Positions 1 through 8,892 of a stretch of DNA of 40,292 nucleotides are shown piece by piece. The first letter of the stretch is position 1, and the number at the start of each line of letters is the position of its first letter. The DNA is from Marinibacterium sp. (GTDB lineage Bacteria > Pseudomonadota > Alphaproteobacteria > Rhodobacterales > Rhodobacteraceae), in contig JAEPNQ010000031.1 in NCBI GenBank assembly GCA_017643305.1, positions 1-40,292 of the forward strand, in the 5' to 3' direction. The notes under the pieces were generated by a model, which was not told where the DNA came from, made no database searches, and worked only from the letters and a program-made list of their open reading frames with translations. A program made the position numbers and the translations under genes.

Positions 1-1061
1 ATCAGCCCGGGGCGCAGCACGGCCCCCACCGCCGGGATTTCCGCACCACCGCCCAGCTGGCGGGTCAGCGCGTCATAGCGGCCCCCCGTCGCTACCGGGG
101 GCAGATCTGGTCGGCGTTCGGCATAAAAGCCAAACACGAACCCGTCATAATATTCCATCGATGTCCGCCCGTAGCTAGCCTCGAAATCCAGCGCATCCGT
201 CGCGACGCCGCGTTTCTCCAGCGCCTCGGCCCGGCGCTCCAACTGGTCCAGCGCGTCCGAGATATAAGGTAGGTCCACCGCAATACAGCGCAGTTGTTTC
301 AGCGCGAAAGTCACCGTTTCCTGCACGGCAAGCAATGCTGCCAGCGCGGCCAGCTCCCCTTCGCCCAGCGGCGGTTCGGCGGCATCTGCCTGCAACGCGG
401 CCACCCGGTCCTGCACCTCACCCAGAGACCGCAGGCCGATCACCGGTGCAATTGGCGTGTCAGGCACGCCACCCGCCACCACAGCCACCCGTGTCTCCGG
501 CGGGGCGGCCCGCCCTGAAAACCGGTCCAACAGGGCGCGGAACCGGCGCGGACGCCAGATATGGCGCATCAGCGCATTGCGCCGCCGCTCGCCAATCTTC
601 AGCCCGCGTACAGCGGCCATCAGGATGCCGATATCCCCCGTGGCCGCGCGCAACGGCAAATGCGCCACCGCATCGCGGATCAGCGCGAAGACCTCGGCAT
701 CTGCCGCCGCGGGATCGGTGCGGTCAAACAGCTCATAGCCCACCTGAATATATTCGCTGGCCCGGTCCGAGTCATGTTCCTGCCGCCGAAACACCTCGCC
801 TGCATAGGTATAGCGCGCAGGTTCCGCCCCGTCGGCCATGTGCATCTGCACCACCGGCACCGTGAAATCCGGGCGCAGCATCTGTTCGCCACGCAGCGCG
901 TCCGACGTCACATAAGCCCGTGCGCGGATGTCTTCACCATACAGGTCCAGCAGCGTCTCCGCCGGTTGCAGGATCGGTGTTTCCACCGCCAGTGCGCCCG
1001 CGCCCTCGAACCCCGCGCGCAGCGTTGCCGCCCGCGCCAGAATGTCCGAACGTGTTGGCAT
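1..1061 (-). CDS. hisZ: ATP phosphoribosyltransferase regulatory subunit HisZ (partial, cut by window edge)
   Basis: HisZ is a catalytically inactive relative of histidyl-tRNA synthetase. It joins the short form of HisG to make the ATP phosphoribosyltransferase that starts histidine synthesis in the cytoplasm. The frame is open from the ATG at 1061 to the left edge (about 353 codons), so the C-terminus is missing. The N-terminus begins [11 protein letters not shown] and is followed by a class II synthetase-like core with the stretch LRPDFTVPVVQMHMADG and, near the edge, PPVATGGRYDALTRQLGGG. The start overlaps the hisS stop by one base (TGATG), so the pair is very likely one transcript with coupled translation. 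hisG would be expected just beyond the left edge. The calling of HisZ rather than a second HisRS rests on its shortness, its divergence and its position after hisS. Confidence 0.9.
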   Translation of the reverse strand, partial: MPTRSDILARAATLRAGFEGAGALAVETPILQPAETLLDLYGEDIRARAYVTSDALRGEQMLRPDFTVPVVQMHMADGAEPARYTYAGEVFRRQEHDSDRASEYIQVGYELFDRTDPAAADAEVFALIRDAVAHLPLRAATGDIGILMAAVRGLKIGERRRNALMRHIWRPRRFRALLDRFSGRAAPPETRVAVVAGGVPDTPIAPVIGLRSLGEVQDRVAALQADAAEPPLGEGELAALAALLAVQETVTFALKQLRCIAVDLPYISDALDQLERRAEALEKRGVATDALDFEASYGRTSMEYYDGFVFGFYAERRPDLPPVATGGRYDALTRQLGGGAEIPAVGAVLRPGL

Positions 1062-2659
1062 CACGCGTCCTCATGTCCGGCGAGGATTTCGCGGACCTTG
1101 GCCACCAGCTCCGCCCGCGCCACTTCGAACTGGCTGGGGCGTTCCTTCCATTCCTCCAGCGTCGCGTTCTCGGCAATCTGCGCGCCAAGGATCAGGTCCT
1201 TGATCTGCACCAAACCATTGGACTTTTCATCCGCGCCTTCGATGATAGCGACCGGGCTGGCGCGACGGTCTGCATATTTCAGCTGGTTGCCAAAATTCTT
1301 GGGGTTACCCAGATACACTTCGGCCCGAATGCCCGCGTTGCGTAGTTCCGCCACCATGGTCTGGTAATCGGCCATCCGGTCGCGGTCCATCACAGTGACG
1401 ACGACCGGCCCCTGCGCCGCGCTGCTGACCCGGCCCTTTTCCCGCAGGGCCGCCAACAGCCGGTCGATGCCGATTGAGACACCGGTGGCTGGCACTTCCT
1501 GCCCGGTAAAGCGCTTGACCAGATCGTCATAGCGCCCGCCCCCTGCCACGCTGCCAAACTGGCGCGGGCGGCCTTTTTCGTCGAGGATTTCGAAGGTCAG
1601 CTCAGCCTCGTAAACCGGCCCGGTGTAATAGCCGAGGCCCCGCACGACAGACGGGTCAATTCTTATTTGCTGTGTTTCGTAGCCCTGCGCTTCAAGTAAT
1701 TCAGCGATTTGGGCTAGTTCTTTAACGCCATCTTGCCCAGTTTCACTGCCCTCCACCAACTGCCACAGATTGTGAAGTGTTCCAGCATTCGACGACGAAG
1801 GACTTAGATTTGTTCCAATCTTTTCCAGTGTTTCTCGGATGTCTTCTTCCAAGAAAATGTAGCTCGCGCCTTCTAGGAAATTGACAATGCGGTTGATTTG
1901 CTCAGTTTCTAGCCCAACGCCTTCGATGAATGCTCCGGAAGAGTCTTTTCGTCCGGATCCCAACAACGCAGAAACTCCTTCGGCTCCAACCTTATCGAAT
2001 TTATCAATTGTTCGAAGCACTTGATCGCGAAGGTTGTTTTGGAAACTTGACGAAACTGCTTCTCTCAAGTTGTCGTTTTTCGGATAAGAAACGGCGTCCA
2101 ATCCGGCAACCTCCAGCACGCCATTCAGAACCTTCCGGTTGTTCACCCGGATGATGTAATCCCCCCTGTCAATCCCCACGGCCTCCAGCGTATCCGCCAG
2201 CATCGCGCAGATTTCCGCATCCGCCGCCATGCTGGCCGTGCCGACCGTATCAGCATCACATTGATAAAACTGGCGAAAGCGCCCCGGCCCTGGCTTTTCA
2301 TTTCGCCAGACTGGTCCCATAGCATAGCGGCGATAGGGCGTCGGCAGATCATTGCGATGCTGCGCATAGACCCGGGCCAACGGCGCGGTCATGTCATACC
2401 GCAGCGCCAGCCAGTCGCCATCTTCTTCTTGCCAGGCAAAGACACCTTCATTCGGGCGGTCGACGTCAGGCAGGAACTTGCCCAACGCCTCAACCGTTTC
2501 CACGGCAGAGCTTTCCAGCGCGTCGAACCCGTAGCGATGATAAACCCCGGCAATCGTGCGCAGCATCTCGGTGCGTTGCGTGACTTCTGCGCCGAAATAA
2601 TCGCGGAACCCTTTTGGCGTAACGGCCTTGGGGCGGGGCTGTTTCTTGGGCTTGGCCAT
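1061..2659 (-). CDS. hisS: Histidyl-tRNA synthetase
   Basis: HisRS charges tRNA-His with histidine using ATP. The protein is 532 aa, the long form usual in alphaproteobacteria. Class II motif 2 ([20 protein letters not shown]) spans about residues 109-128, the histidine-binding VRGLGYYTG is at 339-347 and motif 3 ([13 protein letters not shown]) at about 393-405, followed by an anticodon-binding domain. I chose the ATG at 2659 because it has AGGA five bases upstream and begins [20 protein letters not shown], a typical start. An in-frame extension to 2719 looks noncoding. Residues about 186-335, between motif 2 and the GLGYY motif (bases about 1654-2104), are strikingly AT-rich and serine/asparagine-rich compared with both flanks, although the frame is intact. 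This suggests that the insertion domain was replaced by recombination. Confidence 0.95.
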   Translation of the reverse strand: MAKPKKQPRPKAVTPKGFRDYFGAEVTQRTEMLRTIAGVYHRYGFDALESSAVETVEALGKFLPDVDRPNEGVFAWQEEDGDWLALRYDMTAPLARVYAQHRNDLPTPYRRYAMGPVWRNEKPGPGRFRQFYQCDADTVGTASMAADAEICAMLADTLEAVGIDRGDYIIRVNNRKVLNGVLEVAGLDAVSYPKNDNLREAVSSSFQNNLRDQVLRTIDKFDKVGAEGVSALLGSGRKDSSGAFIEGVGLETEQINRIVNFLEGASYIFLEEDIRETLEKIGTNLSPSSSNAGTLHNLWQLVEGSETGQDGVKELAQIAELLEAQGYETQQIRIDPSVVRGLGYYTGPVYEAELTFEILDEKGRPRQFGSVAGGGRYDDLVKRFTGQEVPATGVSIGIDRLLAALREKGRVSSAAQGPVVVTVMDRDRMADYQTMVAELRNAGIRAEVYLGNPKNFGNQLKYADRRASPVAIIEGADEKSNGLVQIKDLILGAQIAENATLEEWKERPSQFEVARAELVAKVREILAGHEDA

Positions 2660-2749
2660 GGGCTGTCCTGCCGTGTTTGTGTCGCGGCGGGGTCTAGCCC
2701 ATGGCCGGGTTCGGGGCAAGGCAAAGGCACGCCTGATCGGGGGCTCAGG

Positions 2750-2785
2750 CCCGTATCTTCATCTTTGTCCAAATACTCAAATCCC
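2750..2785. other. Intergenic motif upstream of hisS
   Basis: The 170-base gap between the hydratase stop and hisS holds, read on the minus strand, GAGTATTTGGACAAAGATGA within a longer AT-rich patch. I recall closely similar strings as recurrent intergenic sequence in Rhodobacteraceae genomes, but there is only one copy in this window. It could be part of the hisS promoter and leader or a dispersed repeat. Confidence 0.25.
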
Positions 2786-2828
2786 GGCCTATCGACCGGA
2801 GCCACTATTGACGGGGGCAGCCCCGGCC

Positions 2829-3632
2829 TCAGATGTCGCCGAAATCCCCGCCGCGCCCCTTGCCAGACGCAAACCGCGCAGCCCCTGCGCGGCCTTCCGC
2901 GGCAAAGGCCGTGGCTGAACGCCATTCGCGTTTCAACCCTGCGGCCAGCGCTTCTGGCGTCATCCGGGCCGACAGGTGATCGGCGCGCATGCAGGCTTGT
3001 GGAAACCGGATCAGGTCGCGCGCGATGGCCTGCGCGAACTCCAGTGCCGTGCCTTGCGGACAGGTGCGGTTGGCAAAACCCATGGCCAGCGCTTCCTCGG
3101 CAGGTACGGGTCGGCCGGTCAGGATCAGGTCATTCGCCCGGCCCTGGCCCACAAGGGCCGGAAACCGCACTGTGCCGCCGTCAATGAGCGGCACCCCCCA
3201 GCGGCGGCAGAACACACCGATATAAGCCCCTTCCGCCATCACTCGCAGGTCGCACCACGCTGCCAGTTCCATACCACCTGCCACCGCGGGACCTTCAATC
3301 GCGGCAATCACCGGCTTTGACAGCATCAATCGTGATGGGCCCATCGGGCCAGGACACGGATCACCCACCGGGTCGACCCAGTCGTCGGGCAGCATGACTT
3401 CTTCGATCCACCCATCAGATGCCCCTGCACCGGCGGCCTTCAGGTCAAATCCCGCGCAAAATGCGCCGCCTGTCCCGGTGAACACCGCCACCTGCTGATC
3501 CTCTGACGCCTCAAACGCCAGAAATGCGGCATACAGCGCCCGCGCGGTTGCGGGGTCCACGGCGTTGCGGTGGTCTGGCCGGTCTATGGCAATGGTGGTG
3601 ACGCCGTCATCCTGAGTGACAAGTACGGTCAT
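2829..3632 (-). CDS. Enoyl-CoA hydratase/isomerase family (crotonase) protein
   Basis: This is a 267 aa cytoplasmic crotonase-fold protein that should bind an acyl-CoA thioester. The two oxyanion-hole stretches are visible: FCAGFDLK (residues 58-65) and AIEGPAVAGGMELA (111-124). The first catalytic glutamate of classical hydratases is kept in GGMEL (E122). The second, normally in a PE-x-x-x-G motif before GGT, is replaced: the aligned stretch is VFCRRWGVPLIDGGT (140-154). Hydration by the two-glutamate mechanism is therefore doubtful, and an isomerase, hydrolase or other crotonase reaction is possible. The C-terminus ends in a glycine-rich tail. It lies upstream of hisS on the same strand, 170 bases away, and is divergent from slyX. 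No metabolic partner gene is adjacent, so the substrate is unknown. Confidence 0.85.
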   Translation of the reverse strand: MTVLVTQDDGVTTIAIDRPDHRNAVDPATARALYAAFLAFEASEDQQVAVFTGTGGAFCAGFDLKAAGAGASDGWIEEVMLPDDWVDPVGDPCPGPMGPSRLMLSKPVIAAIEGPAVAGGMELAAWCDLRVMAEGAYIGVFCRRWGVPLIDGGTVRFPALVGQGRANDLILTGRPVPAEEALAMGFANRTCPQGTALEFAQAIARDLIRFPQACMRADHLSARMTPEALAAGLKREWRSATAFAAEGRAGAARFASGKGRGGDFGDI

Positions 3633-3718
3633 GGTTGGCTCCTCCCTCTCCGCAAAGGGTTGCGCGCGGGCCGCGCGCCGGGCAAGCAGAACGTAACGAC
3701 GCAGAGGAAAGCAGGCTC

Positions 3719-3913
3719 ATGCAGCATCTGGAAGAACAGATCGCCCATCTCACCCGCACGGTAGAGGAGCTGAACGAGGTCATCACCCACCAGCAGGTGG
3801 AGCTCGATACCCTGACCCGGCGCGTGCGCATGCTGATGGAGCGGGAAGCCGAGCGCGAACAGGCGCAATCCGGCGGTGTCATCCTGGGCGACGAACGGCC
3901 GCCCCATTACTGA
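3719..3913 (+). CDS. slyX: SlyX family protein
   Basis: A small protein of 64 aa, almost all a predicted coiled coil (heptads in LEEQIAHLTRTVEELNEVIT and QQVELDTLTRRVRMLMER), ending in the SlyX-type tail DERPPHY. The biochemical role of SlyX is not known. I chose the ATG at 3719 because it is preceded by AGAGGA ten bases upstream and gives the usual SlyX length; an in-frame extension to 3635 has no such support. It is divergent from the hydratase gene, leaving 86 bases for both promoters, and is followed by a decayed dehydrogenase gene. Confidence 0.88.
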   Translation: MQHLEEQIAHLTRTVEELNEVITHQQVELDTLTRRVRMLMEREAEREQAQSGGVILGDERPPHY

Positions 3914-4015
3914 GCCAGATGTAATGGCCTTTCACCCAAGGTTTCGCGCGCCCCCATTGGTCATTGTGGGGACCCGTTAGGGAGAGGCATTTCCGGATGA
4001 TTTGAGGGTTGGTTA

Positions 4016-4465
4016 GGCGTTGCTTCCACCGTGCTGCACGGCGCGTTCCTCGTCTCGCAAGCCGTTGTCCCCGCACTCAAGGAAACCAGCGGCAGCATCG
4101 TCAATATCGCTTCCATCTCGGGCCTGCGCGCGTCCACTCTGCGGGTCGCCTGCGGCATGTCCAAGGCGGCGCTGATCCACCTGACCAAACAACAGGCGGC
4201 GGAACCGGGGGAATATGGCATTCGCGCCAATTGCGTCTGCCGCAGACCGGTCAGGACCACGCGGGCCATGGCTGTGCATTCGCCAGAGATCATCCAAGCC
4301 GATCACGACGCCATCCCGCTAAACCGCTATGGCGCCGAAATGGAACTGGCCGAAACCATTGTGTTTCTGTGTTCTTCTAAGGCCAGTTATGTAACCGGTC
4401 AGGTCTTGGCGGCCGATGGCAGGTTTGACGTCACCGGCGTGGGGTTGCCAGCGCTTCGGACCTGA
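4016..4465 (+). pseudogene. Short-chain dehydrogenase/reductase remnant (N-terminus lost, active site decayed)
   Basis: The reading frame matches the C-terminal 60% of a classical SDR from GVASTVLHGAFLVSQAVVPA to its stop. The Rossmann glycine motif and about the first 95 residues are absent, and the 100 bases upstream do not encode them. Substitutions fall on residues that are nearly invariant in active SDRs. The catalytic tyrosine of YxxxK is cysteine (VACGMSKAAL). The PG after the NAD-binding strand is RR (CVCRRPVRT). The DGG near the C-terminus is DGR. The serine of IVNIASISG is kept. A start at ATG 4031 would give 144 aa, but the loss of both cofactor site and catalytic residue argues for a pseudogene. 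It converges on dnaE with nine bases between the stops. Confidence 0.8.
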
Positions 4466-4474
4466 CGCGCTGGG

Positions 4475-7400
4475 TCAGATATCTTCCACCGCCATCACGC
4501 CTTCGAGCGATTTGATCGCGCCCCGGATCTGTGGGTTCAGCGCAAAGCTGTTGCCCAGCTCAATCTCGACCTCGCCCGGCAATGCGGTGTCCAACAGGCA
4601 GAGAAGAACCGGTCCCTTGCCCGCTGACCGCGCCACCTGTGCCGCGCTTTCCAACACGTTTGACACCGTATCGATGGCGCACATGTCATCGACAAAAATC
4701 TTCAGCCCCGAGGAGCCCGCATCGGCCACCGCCGTGTCAATTGGGGCCACGGACCGCGCCAGCAGCTTCAGCTGATCGGCCTCCAGCGTGGCTTCGGCCG
4801 TGACCACCACTTTTGAGCCGGTCTCCAGATGGTCGCGCGCGTTTTCCAACGCTTCGGAAAACAGCGTAACCTCGTAGGCCCCGGTCGTGTCGCTGAGCTG
4901 GGCAAAGGCAAACCGGTTACCGCGTGCCGATTTCCGTTCCTGCCGCCCGGCCACGACCCCGGCCAGCTTGGCCACAAACGGGCCGCCCTGCGCGCGGGCG
5001 GTGACATCGTCCAGTGTCATCACGCCCTTGCGTTTCAGAGCGCCCATGTAGTCATCCAGCGGATGGCCGGACAGGTAAAAGCCCACGGCCTTGAATTCTT
5101 CTGCCAGCCGTTCGGCGGGCAGCCAGTCGGGCACATTGGCCAGGCGTGGCTCCGGTAGGTCTTCGCCTGCCTCGCCAAACAGGGATACCTGCGCCGATCC
5201 GCGCTGTTCATGGACCGCAGCGGAATATCCCACCAGCGCATCGAGGCTATCAAACACGCGCCTGCGGTTCGGGTCCAGCTGGTCGAACCCCCCGGCGCGG
5301 GCCAGCATTTCCAGCGGGCGTTTGCCCACGCGTTTCAGGTCCACGCGGCGGGCGAAATCGAACAGGGTGGCAAAGGGTTTTTCGCGACCCTCGACCAAGC
5401 GAGCATCGGTGATAAGGCGCATCGCCTCCACACCAACATTTTTCAGCGCGCCAAGGGCATAAACCAGCTTGCCCTCGGCCACATCAAAGGTTGCTGCAGA
5501 TCGGTTCACGCAGGGCGGCACATGGTCCAGCTTCAGCCCCTTGCGGACCTCTTCGAAATACACGGCCAGTTTGTCGGTCAGGTGCAGATCGCAGTTCATG
5601 ACGCCTGCCATGAACTCCACCGGGTGGTTGGTTTTCAGCCACGCGGTCTGGTAGCTGACCACAGCATAGGCGGCGGCGTGGGATTTGTTGAAGCCGTAGT
5701 TGGCAAACTTGTCCAGAAGGTTCCAGACTTCGGTCGCTTTGGCTTCGTCTACACCGTTTTCGGCCGAACCTTTCAGGAATTTCGGCCGCTCTGCGTCCAT
5801 TGCTTCCTGAATTTTCTTACCCATCGCGCGGCGCAACAGGTCGGCGCCGCCCAGCGAATAACCGGCCATTTCCTGGGCGATCTGCATCACCTGTTCCTGA
5901 TAGACGATGATGCCCTGGGTCTCGTCCAGAATATGGTCCACCGACGGGTGCAGATAATCCCGTTCGCTGAGCCCATTCTTGACCTCGCAATATTTCGGGA
6001 TGTTTTCCATTGGGCCGGGGCGGTAGAGGGCCACCAGCGCCACGATGTCTTCGATACAAGTGGGTTTCATGCGCTTGAGCGCATCCATCATGCCTGAACT
6101 TTCCACCTGGAACACGGCCACGGTCTTGGCGGCGGCATAGAGTTTGTAGGTCGCCTCATCATCGAGCGGGATGGCATTGATCTGGTTTTCAGCCCCTGAC
6201 GCGGGTCGATAGAGCTGTGTGCCATCGGCGGCCACATGCAGGGGGCGGCCGGATCTGTGAATCAGGTCGATGGCGTTTTGCACGACGGTCAGGGTCTTCA
6301 GGCCAAGAAAGTCGAACTTTACCAGCCCGGCCTGTTCCACCCATTTCATGTTGAACTGGGTCGCGGGCATGTCTGATCGCGGGTCCTGGTAGAGCGGCAC
6401 TAGCGCATCCAGCGGCCTGTCTCCGATCACAACACCAGCGGCGTGGGTGGAGGCGTTGCGCAGCAGACCTTCGACCTGACGACCATAGGTGAGAAGGCGG
6501 TCCACCACTTCTTCCTCCCGCGCCATTTCGGCAAGGCGGGGTTCTTCTTTCAGTGCCTTTTCGATGCTGACGGGTTTGACGCCTTCAACTGGGATCATTT
6601 TGGACAGGCGGTCGACCTGGCCATAGGGCATCTGCAGCACGCGGCCGATATCTCGTACGGCGGCCTTGGACAGGAGCGCACCGAAAGTGATGATCTGCCC
6701 GACCTTGTCGCGGCCATATTTTTCCTGAACAAAGCGGATCACCTCTTCCCGCCGGTCCATGCAGAAGTCGATGTCGAAGTCGGGCATGCTGACCCGTTCG
6801 GGGTTCAGGAAGCGTTCAAACAGCAGCGAATAGCGCAGCGGGTCGAGATCGGTGATTGTCAGCGCGTAGGCCACCAGCGAGCCCGCGCCGGAACCCCGCC
6901 CGGGACCAACCGGAATGTCATGGTCCTTGGCCCATTTGATGAAGTCGGCAACGATCAGGAAGTAACCGGGAAAGCCCATACCTTCGATGATGCCCAGCTC
7001 AAACTCCAGCCGTTGCTCATATTCCTCAACGGAGGTGGCATGGGGGATCACAGCCAGCCGCTCCTTGAGACCTTGTTCGGCCTGACGGCGCAGTTCGACC
7101 ACCTCGTCATCAGCAAAGCGTGGCAGGATCGGATCGCGCCGATACGCCATGAATGCACAGCGTTTTGCAATTTCAACGGTGTTTTCAATTGCTTCCGGCA
7201 GGTCAGCGAACAGGGTCACCATTTCCTGCGGGGATTTAAAGTAGTGCTGCGCGGTCAGACGGCGGCGGGCCTCCTGCTGGTCCACATACGCGCCATCGGC
7301 AATGCAGATCAGGGCGTCATGCGCCTCGTACATGTCTGAATTGGGGAAATAGACATCATTGGTGGCCACCAATGGCAGATTCATCGCATAGGCGATTTCC

Positions 7401-7987
7401 ATATGACCGCGTTCGGTGGCTTTCTCCGCCTCGGGCTGGCCGGCTTCGCCCGGATGACGTTGCAGTTCGATATAAAGCCGATCGGCGAACCACCCCGCCA
7501 GTTTGGTGACCAGTTCCTGTGCTGCCGGGCGCTGGTTGGCCTGCAACAGCCGTCCCACTGGCCCGTCCGGCCCGCCAGTCAGGCAGATCAGCCCGTCTGA
7601 ATGCGCCGCCAGTTGCTCCAGCGTGACATGCGGCAGCTCGCCTGCGTTGTCGATATAGAGGCAGGTGTTGAGCTTCATTAGGTTTTCATACCCCGCTTCC
7701 GACTGCGCCAGCAGGACAAGCGGGGCAGGGGCGGCTGCGGTTTGGCCGGGCTGGGGAACAACGTACCGCAGGTCCACCTGGCAGCCGAGGATTGGCTGAA
7801 TGCCAGCATCCGACATGGCCACTGAAAACTCCAGCGCCGAAAACATGTTGTTCGTGTCCGTCAGGGCCATAGCAGGCATGCCGGTTTTCTTGCATAAATC
7901 CGGCAGCTTTTTCAGCCGCAGCGCGCCTTCCAGTAGAGAATATTCTGAATGGGTGCGAAGGTGGATGAATCGGGGATCGACAGTCAT
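4475..7987 (-). CDS. dnaE: DNA polymerase III alpha subunit
   Basis: The catalytic subunit of the replicative polymerase, 1170 aa, a normal DnaE1 length. It opens with the PHP domain (FIHLRTHSEYSLLEGA, residues 7-22). The polymerase core has GPGRGSGAGSLVAYALTITD at 361-380, the metal-binding aspartates in PDFDIDF (D403 and D405) and the third in KFDFLGL (D559). The helix-hairpin-helix stretch and the OB-fold (VAGVVAGRQERKSARGNRFAF) follow towards the C-terminus, which ends EGVMAVEDI. The frame is unbroken. The ATG at 7987 lacks a clear Shine-Dalgarno site but gives the family N-terminus. The gene stands alone, between a pseudogene and a gene-poor stretch. Confidence 0.97.
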   Translation of the reverse strand: MTVDPRFIHLRTHSEYSLLEGALRLKKLPDLCKKTGMPAMALTDTNNMFSALEFSVAMSDAGIQPILGCQVDLRYVVPQPGQTAAAPAPLVLLAQSEAGYENLMKLNTCLYIDNAGELPHVTLEQLAAHSDGLICLTGGPDGPVGRLLQANQRPAAQELVTKLAGWFADRLYIELQRHPGEAGQPEAEKATERGHMEIAYAMNLPLVATNDVYFPNSDMYEAHDALICIADGAYVDQQEARRRLTAQHYFKSPQEMVTLFADLPEAIENTVEIAKRCAFMAYRRDPILPRFADDEVVELRRQAEQGLKERLAVIPHATSVEEYEQRLEFELGIIEGMGFPGYFLIVADFIKWAKDHDIPVGPGRGSGAGSLVAYALTITDLDPLRYSLLFERFLNPERVSMPDFDIDFCMDRREEVIRFVQEKYGRDKVGQIITFGALLSKAAVRDIGRVLQMPYGQVDRLSKMIPVEGVKPVSIEKALKEEPRLAEMAREEEVVDRLLTYGRQVEGLLRNASTHAAGVVIGDRPLDALVPLYQDPRSDMPATQFNMKWVEQAGLVKFDFLGLKTLTVVQNAIDLIHRSGRPLHVAADGTQLYRPASGAENQINAIPLDDEATYKLYAAAKTVAVFQVESSGMMDALKRMKPTCIEDIVALVALYRPGPMENIPKYCEVKNGLSERDYLHPSVDHILDETQGIIVYQEQVMQIAQEMAGYSLGGADLLRRAMGKKIQEAMDAERPKFLKGSAENGVDEAKATEVWNLLDKFANYGFNKSHAAAYAVVSYQTAWLKTNHPVEFMAGVMNCDLHLTDKLAVYFEEVRKGLKLDHVPPCVNRSAATFDVAEGKLVYALGALKNVGVEAMRLITDARLVEGREKPFATLFDFARRVDLKRVGKRPLEMLARAGGFDQLDPNRRRVFDSLDALVGYSAAVHEQRGSAQVSLFGEAGEDLPEPRLANVPDWLPAERLAEEFKAVGFYLSGHPLDDYMGALKRKGVMTLDDVTARAQGGPFVAKLAGVVAGRQERKSARGNRFAFAQLSDTTGAYEVTLFSEALENARDHLETGSKVVVTAEATLEADQLKLLARSVAPIDTAVADAGSSGLKIFVDDMCAIDTVSNVLESAAQVARSAGKGPVLLCLLDTALPGEVEIELGNSFALNPQIRGAIKSLEGVMAVEDI

Positions 7988-8126
7988 ACCGATACACTAT
8001 GAGGTGGCCCGCACATCGAAAAGCACATTTCGTGGGTCTCAAGCGGGAAATACGCAACCGAATGGATAGTTGTTTTGAAGACTAGGGATTTGGCAGATCA
8101 CCATGCTAATTGGCTAACCATCTGAA

Positions 8127-8246
8127 ACCGTTCTTTCCGCCCTGTCCGATCCCACCCGTCGCACCGTTTCAGAACGTCTGGTGCGCAACCCGGCTGCGGT
8201 TGTTGACCAGTACACAGCCCATGCCATTGCATGCGCATTTCTCTGA
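8127..8246 (+). pseudogene. ArsR-type helix-turn-helix regulator fragment
   Basis: The frame reads TVLSALSDPTRRTVSERLVR and then ends at a TGA after 39 codons. The LSALSDPTRR...ERL stretch is the hallmark first helix of ArsR-family winged-helix repressors. There is no start codon (an in-frame TAA lies at 8115-8117), and the DNA-recognition helix and wing are missing, so this is at best a relic. The match covers only about 18 residues, and I would not exclude chance. Confidence 0.35.
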
Positions 8247-8607
8247 AACACCTACGCGAGAAGGAAACTGCGCGCTGTGGGCCAGAGGAATGCCCAGATT
8301 TCAACATCATCTCCGATGTATACGTGTTCGAGGCCCCCAGCCGCGTGCTCCTGATTAAACGGCTGATGAAGTGAGGCAGGATACCTCCGTCTCGTTTTTT
8401 TACGCGGACAATTATCCCGAATGGCGCAGGCTGAAAATGGCCCGTGAACCTGCGGATCGCCGGCTTCATTCGGCCAGAGATGGTAGTGGATTACTGCTGC
8501 GGCTGAACCGACACGTTGGACGACCTGACCGTCATAGTAAGCAAGGTGAATTGACAGCGTTGAGGGCGTAGTCCTACGCCTGCTGGGCGCAATTCCTTAC
8601 ACAAACC

Positions 8608-8699
8608 CGCGATAAACATCGCGCATTTTCGGTTCTGGTTTGAAACTGCTTCAATCATGTTCGGTGGCGTGCTGGGTCAAGTCACTGATAAACATCGCG
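8608..8699. promoter_or_regulatory. Repeated 13-mer upstream of the xdh operon
   Basis: GATAAACATCGCG occurs at 8611-8623 and again at 8687-8699 in the same orientation, 76 bases apart. The first copy is part of a perfect dyad, CGCGAT-AAAC-ATCGCG (8608-8623); the second keeps only the right half (CACTGATAAACATCGCG). Two spaced copies of a partly palindromic word 190-290 bases before xdhA are what a regulator-binding region can look like. No regulator gene for the operon is present nearby. Confidence 0.35.
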
Positions 8700-8892
8700 A
8701 AAATGGTGAAAATCTGACCAATTCCGCAACGTCAGGTGGGAAAATGCTGCACCGCAGAACAGCTTTCACTTGTCAGAACGGTCTTTGCTTTTCTAACCTT
8801 TCGTCCAGGTATAACAAATCCCGCCCAGCCTCTACGTCGCATCGAGGTCCGGCAAACCAGGGACAAACGGGGTAACGCGACGGGTTTCGAAT

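Larger units (their letters stand above)
7988..8892. other. 905-bp gene-poor stretch between dnaE and xdhA
   Basis: No intact gene is convincing here. GC content is lower than in the flanking genes (29 of 60 bases in 8641-8700). It contains an ArsR-like fragment (8127-8246), a 47-codon frame at 8232-8375 (MRISLKHLREKETARC...) with no recognisable family, and short broken frames up to about 8570. Two copies of a 13-mer follow (8611-8623, 8687-8699). The last 200 bases should hold the promoter of the xdh operon. TTGTCA at 8770-8775 with TCTAAC 16 bases later is a weak candidate. The stretch looks like the remains of one or more deleted genes plus a regulatory region. Confidence 0.6.

Noticed and set aside
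8098-8469. 123-codon frame on the minus strand in the gene-poor stretch
   Set aside because: No recognisable motif, no ribosome-binding site, and opposite the ArsR-like fragment; treated as chance.
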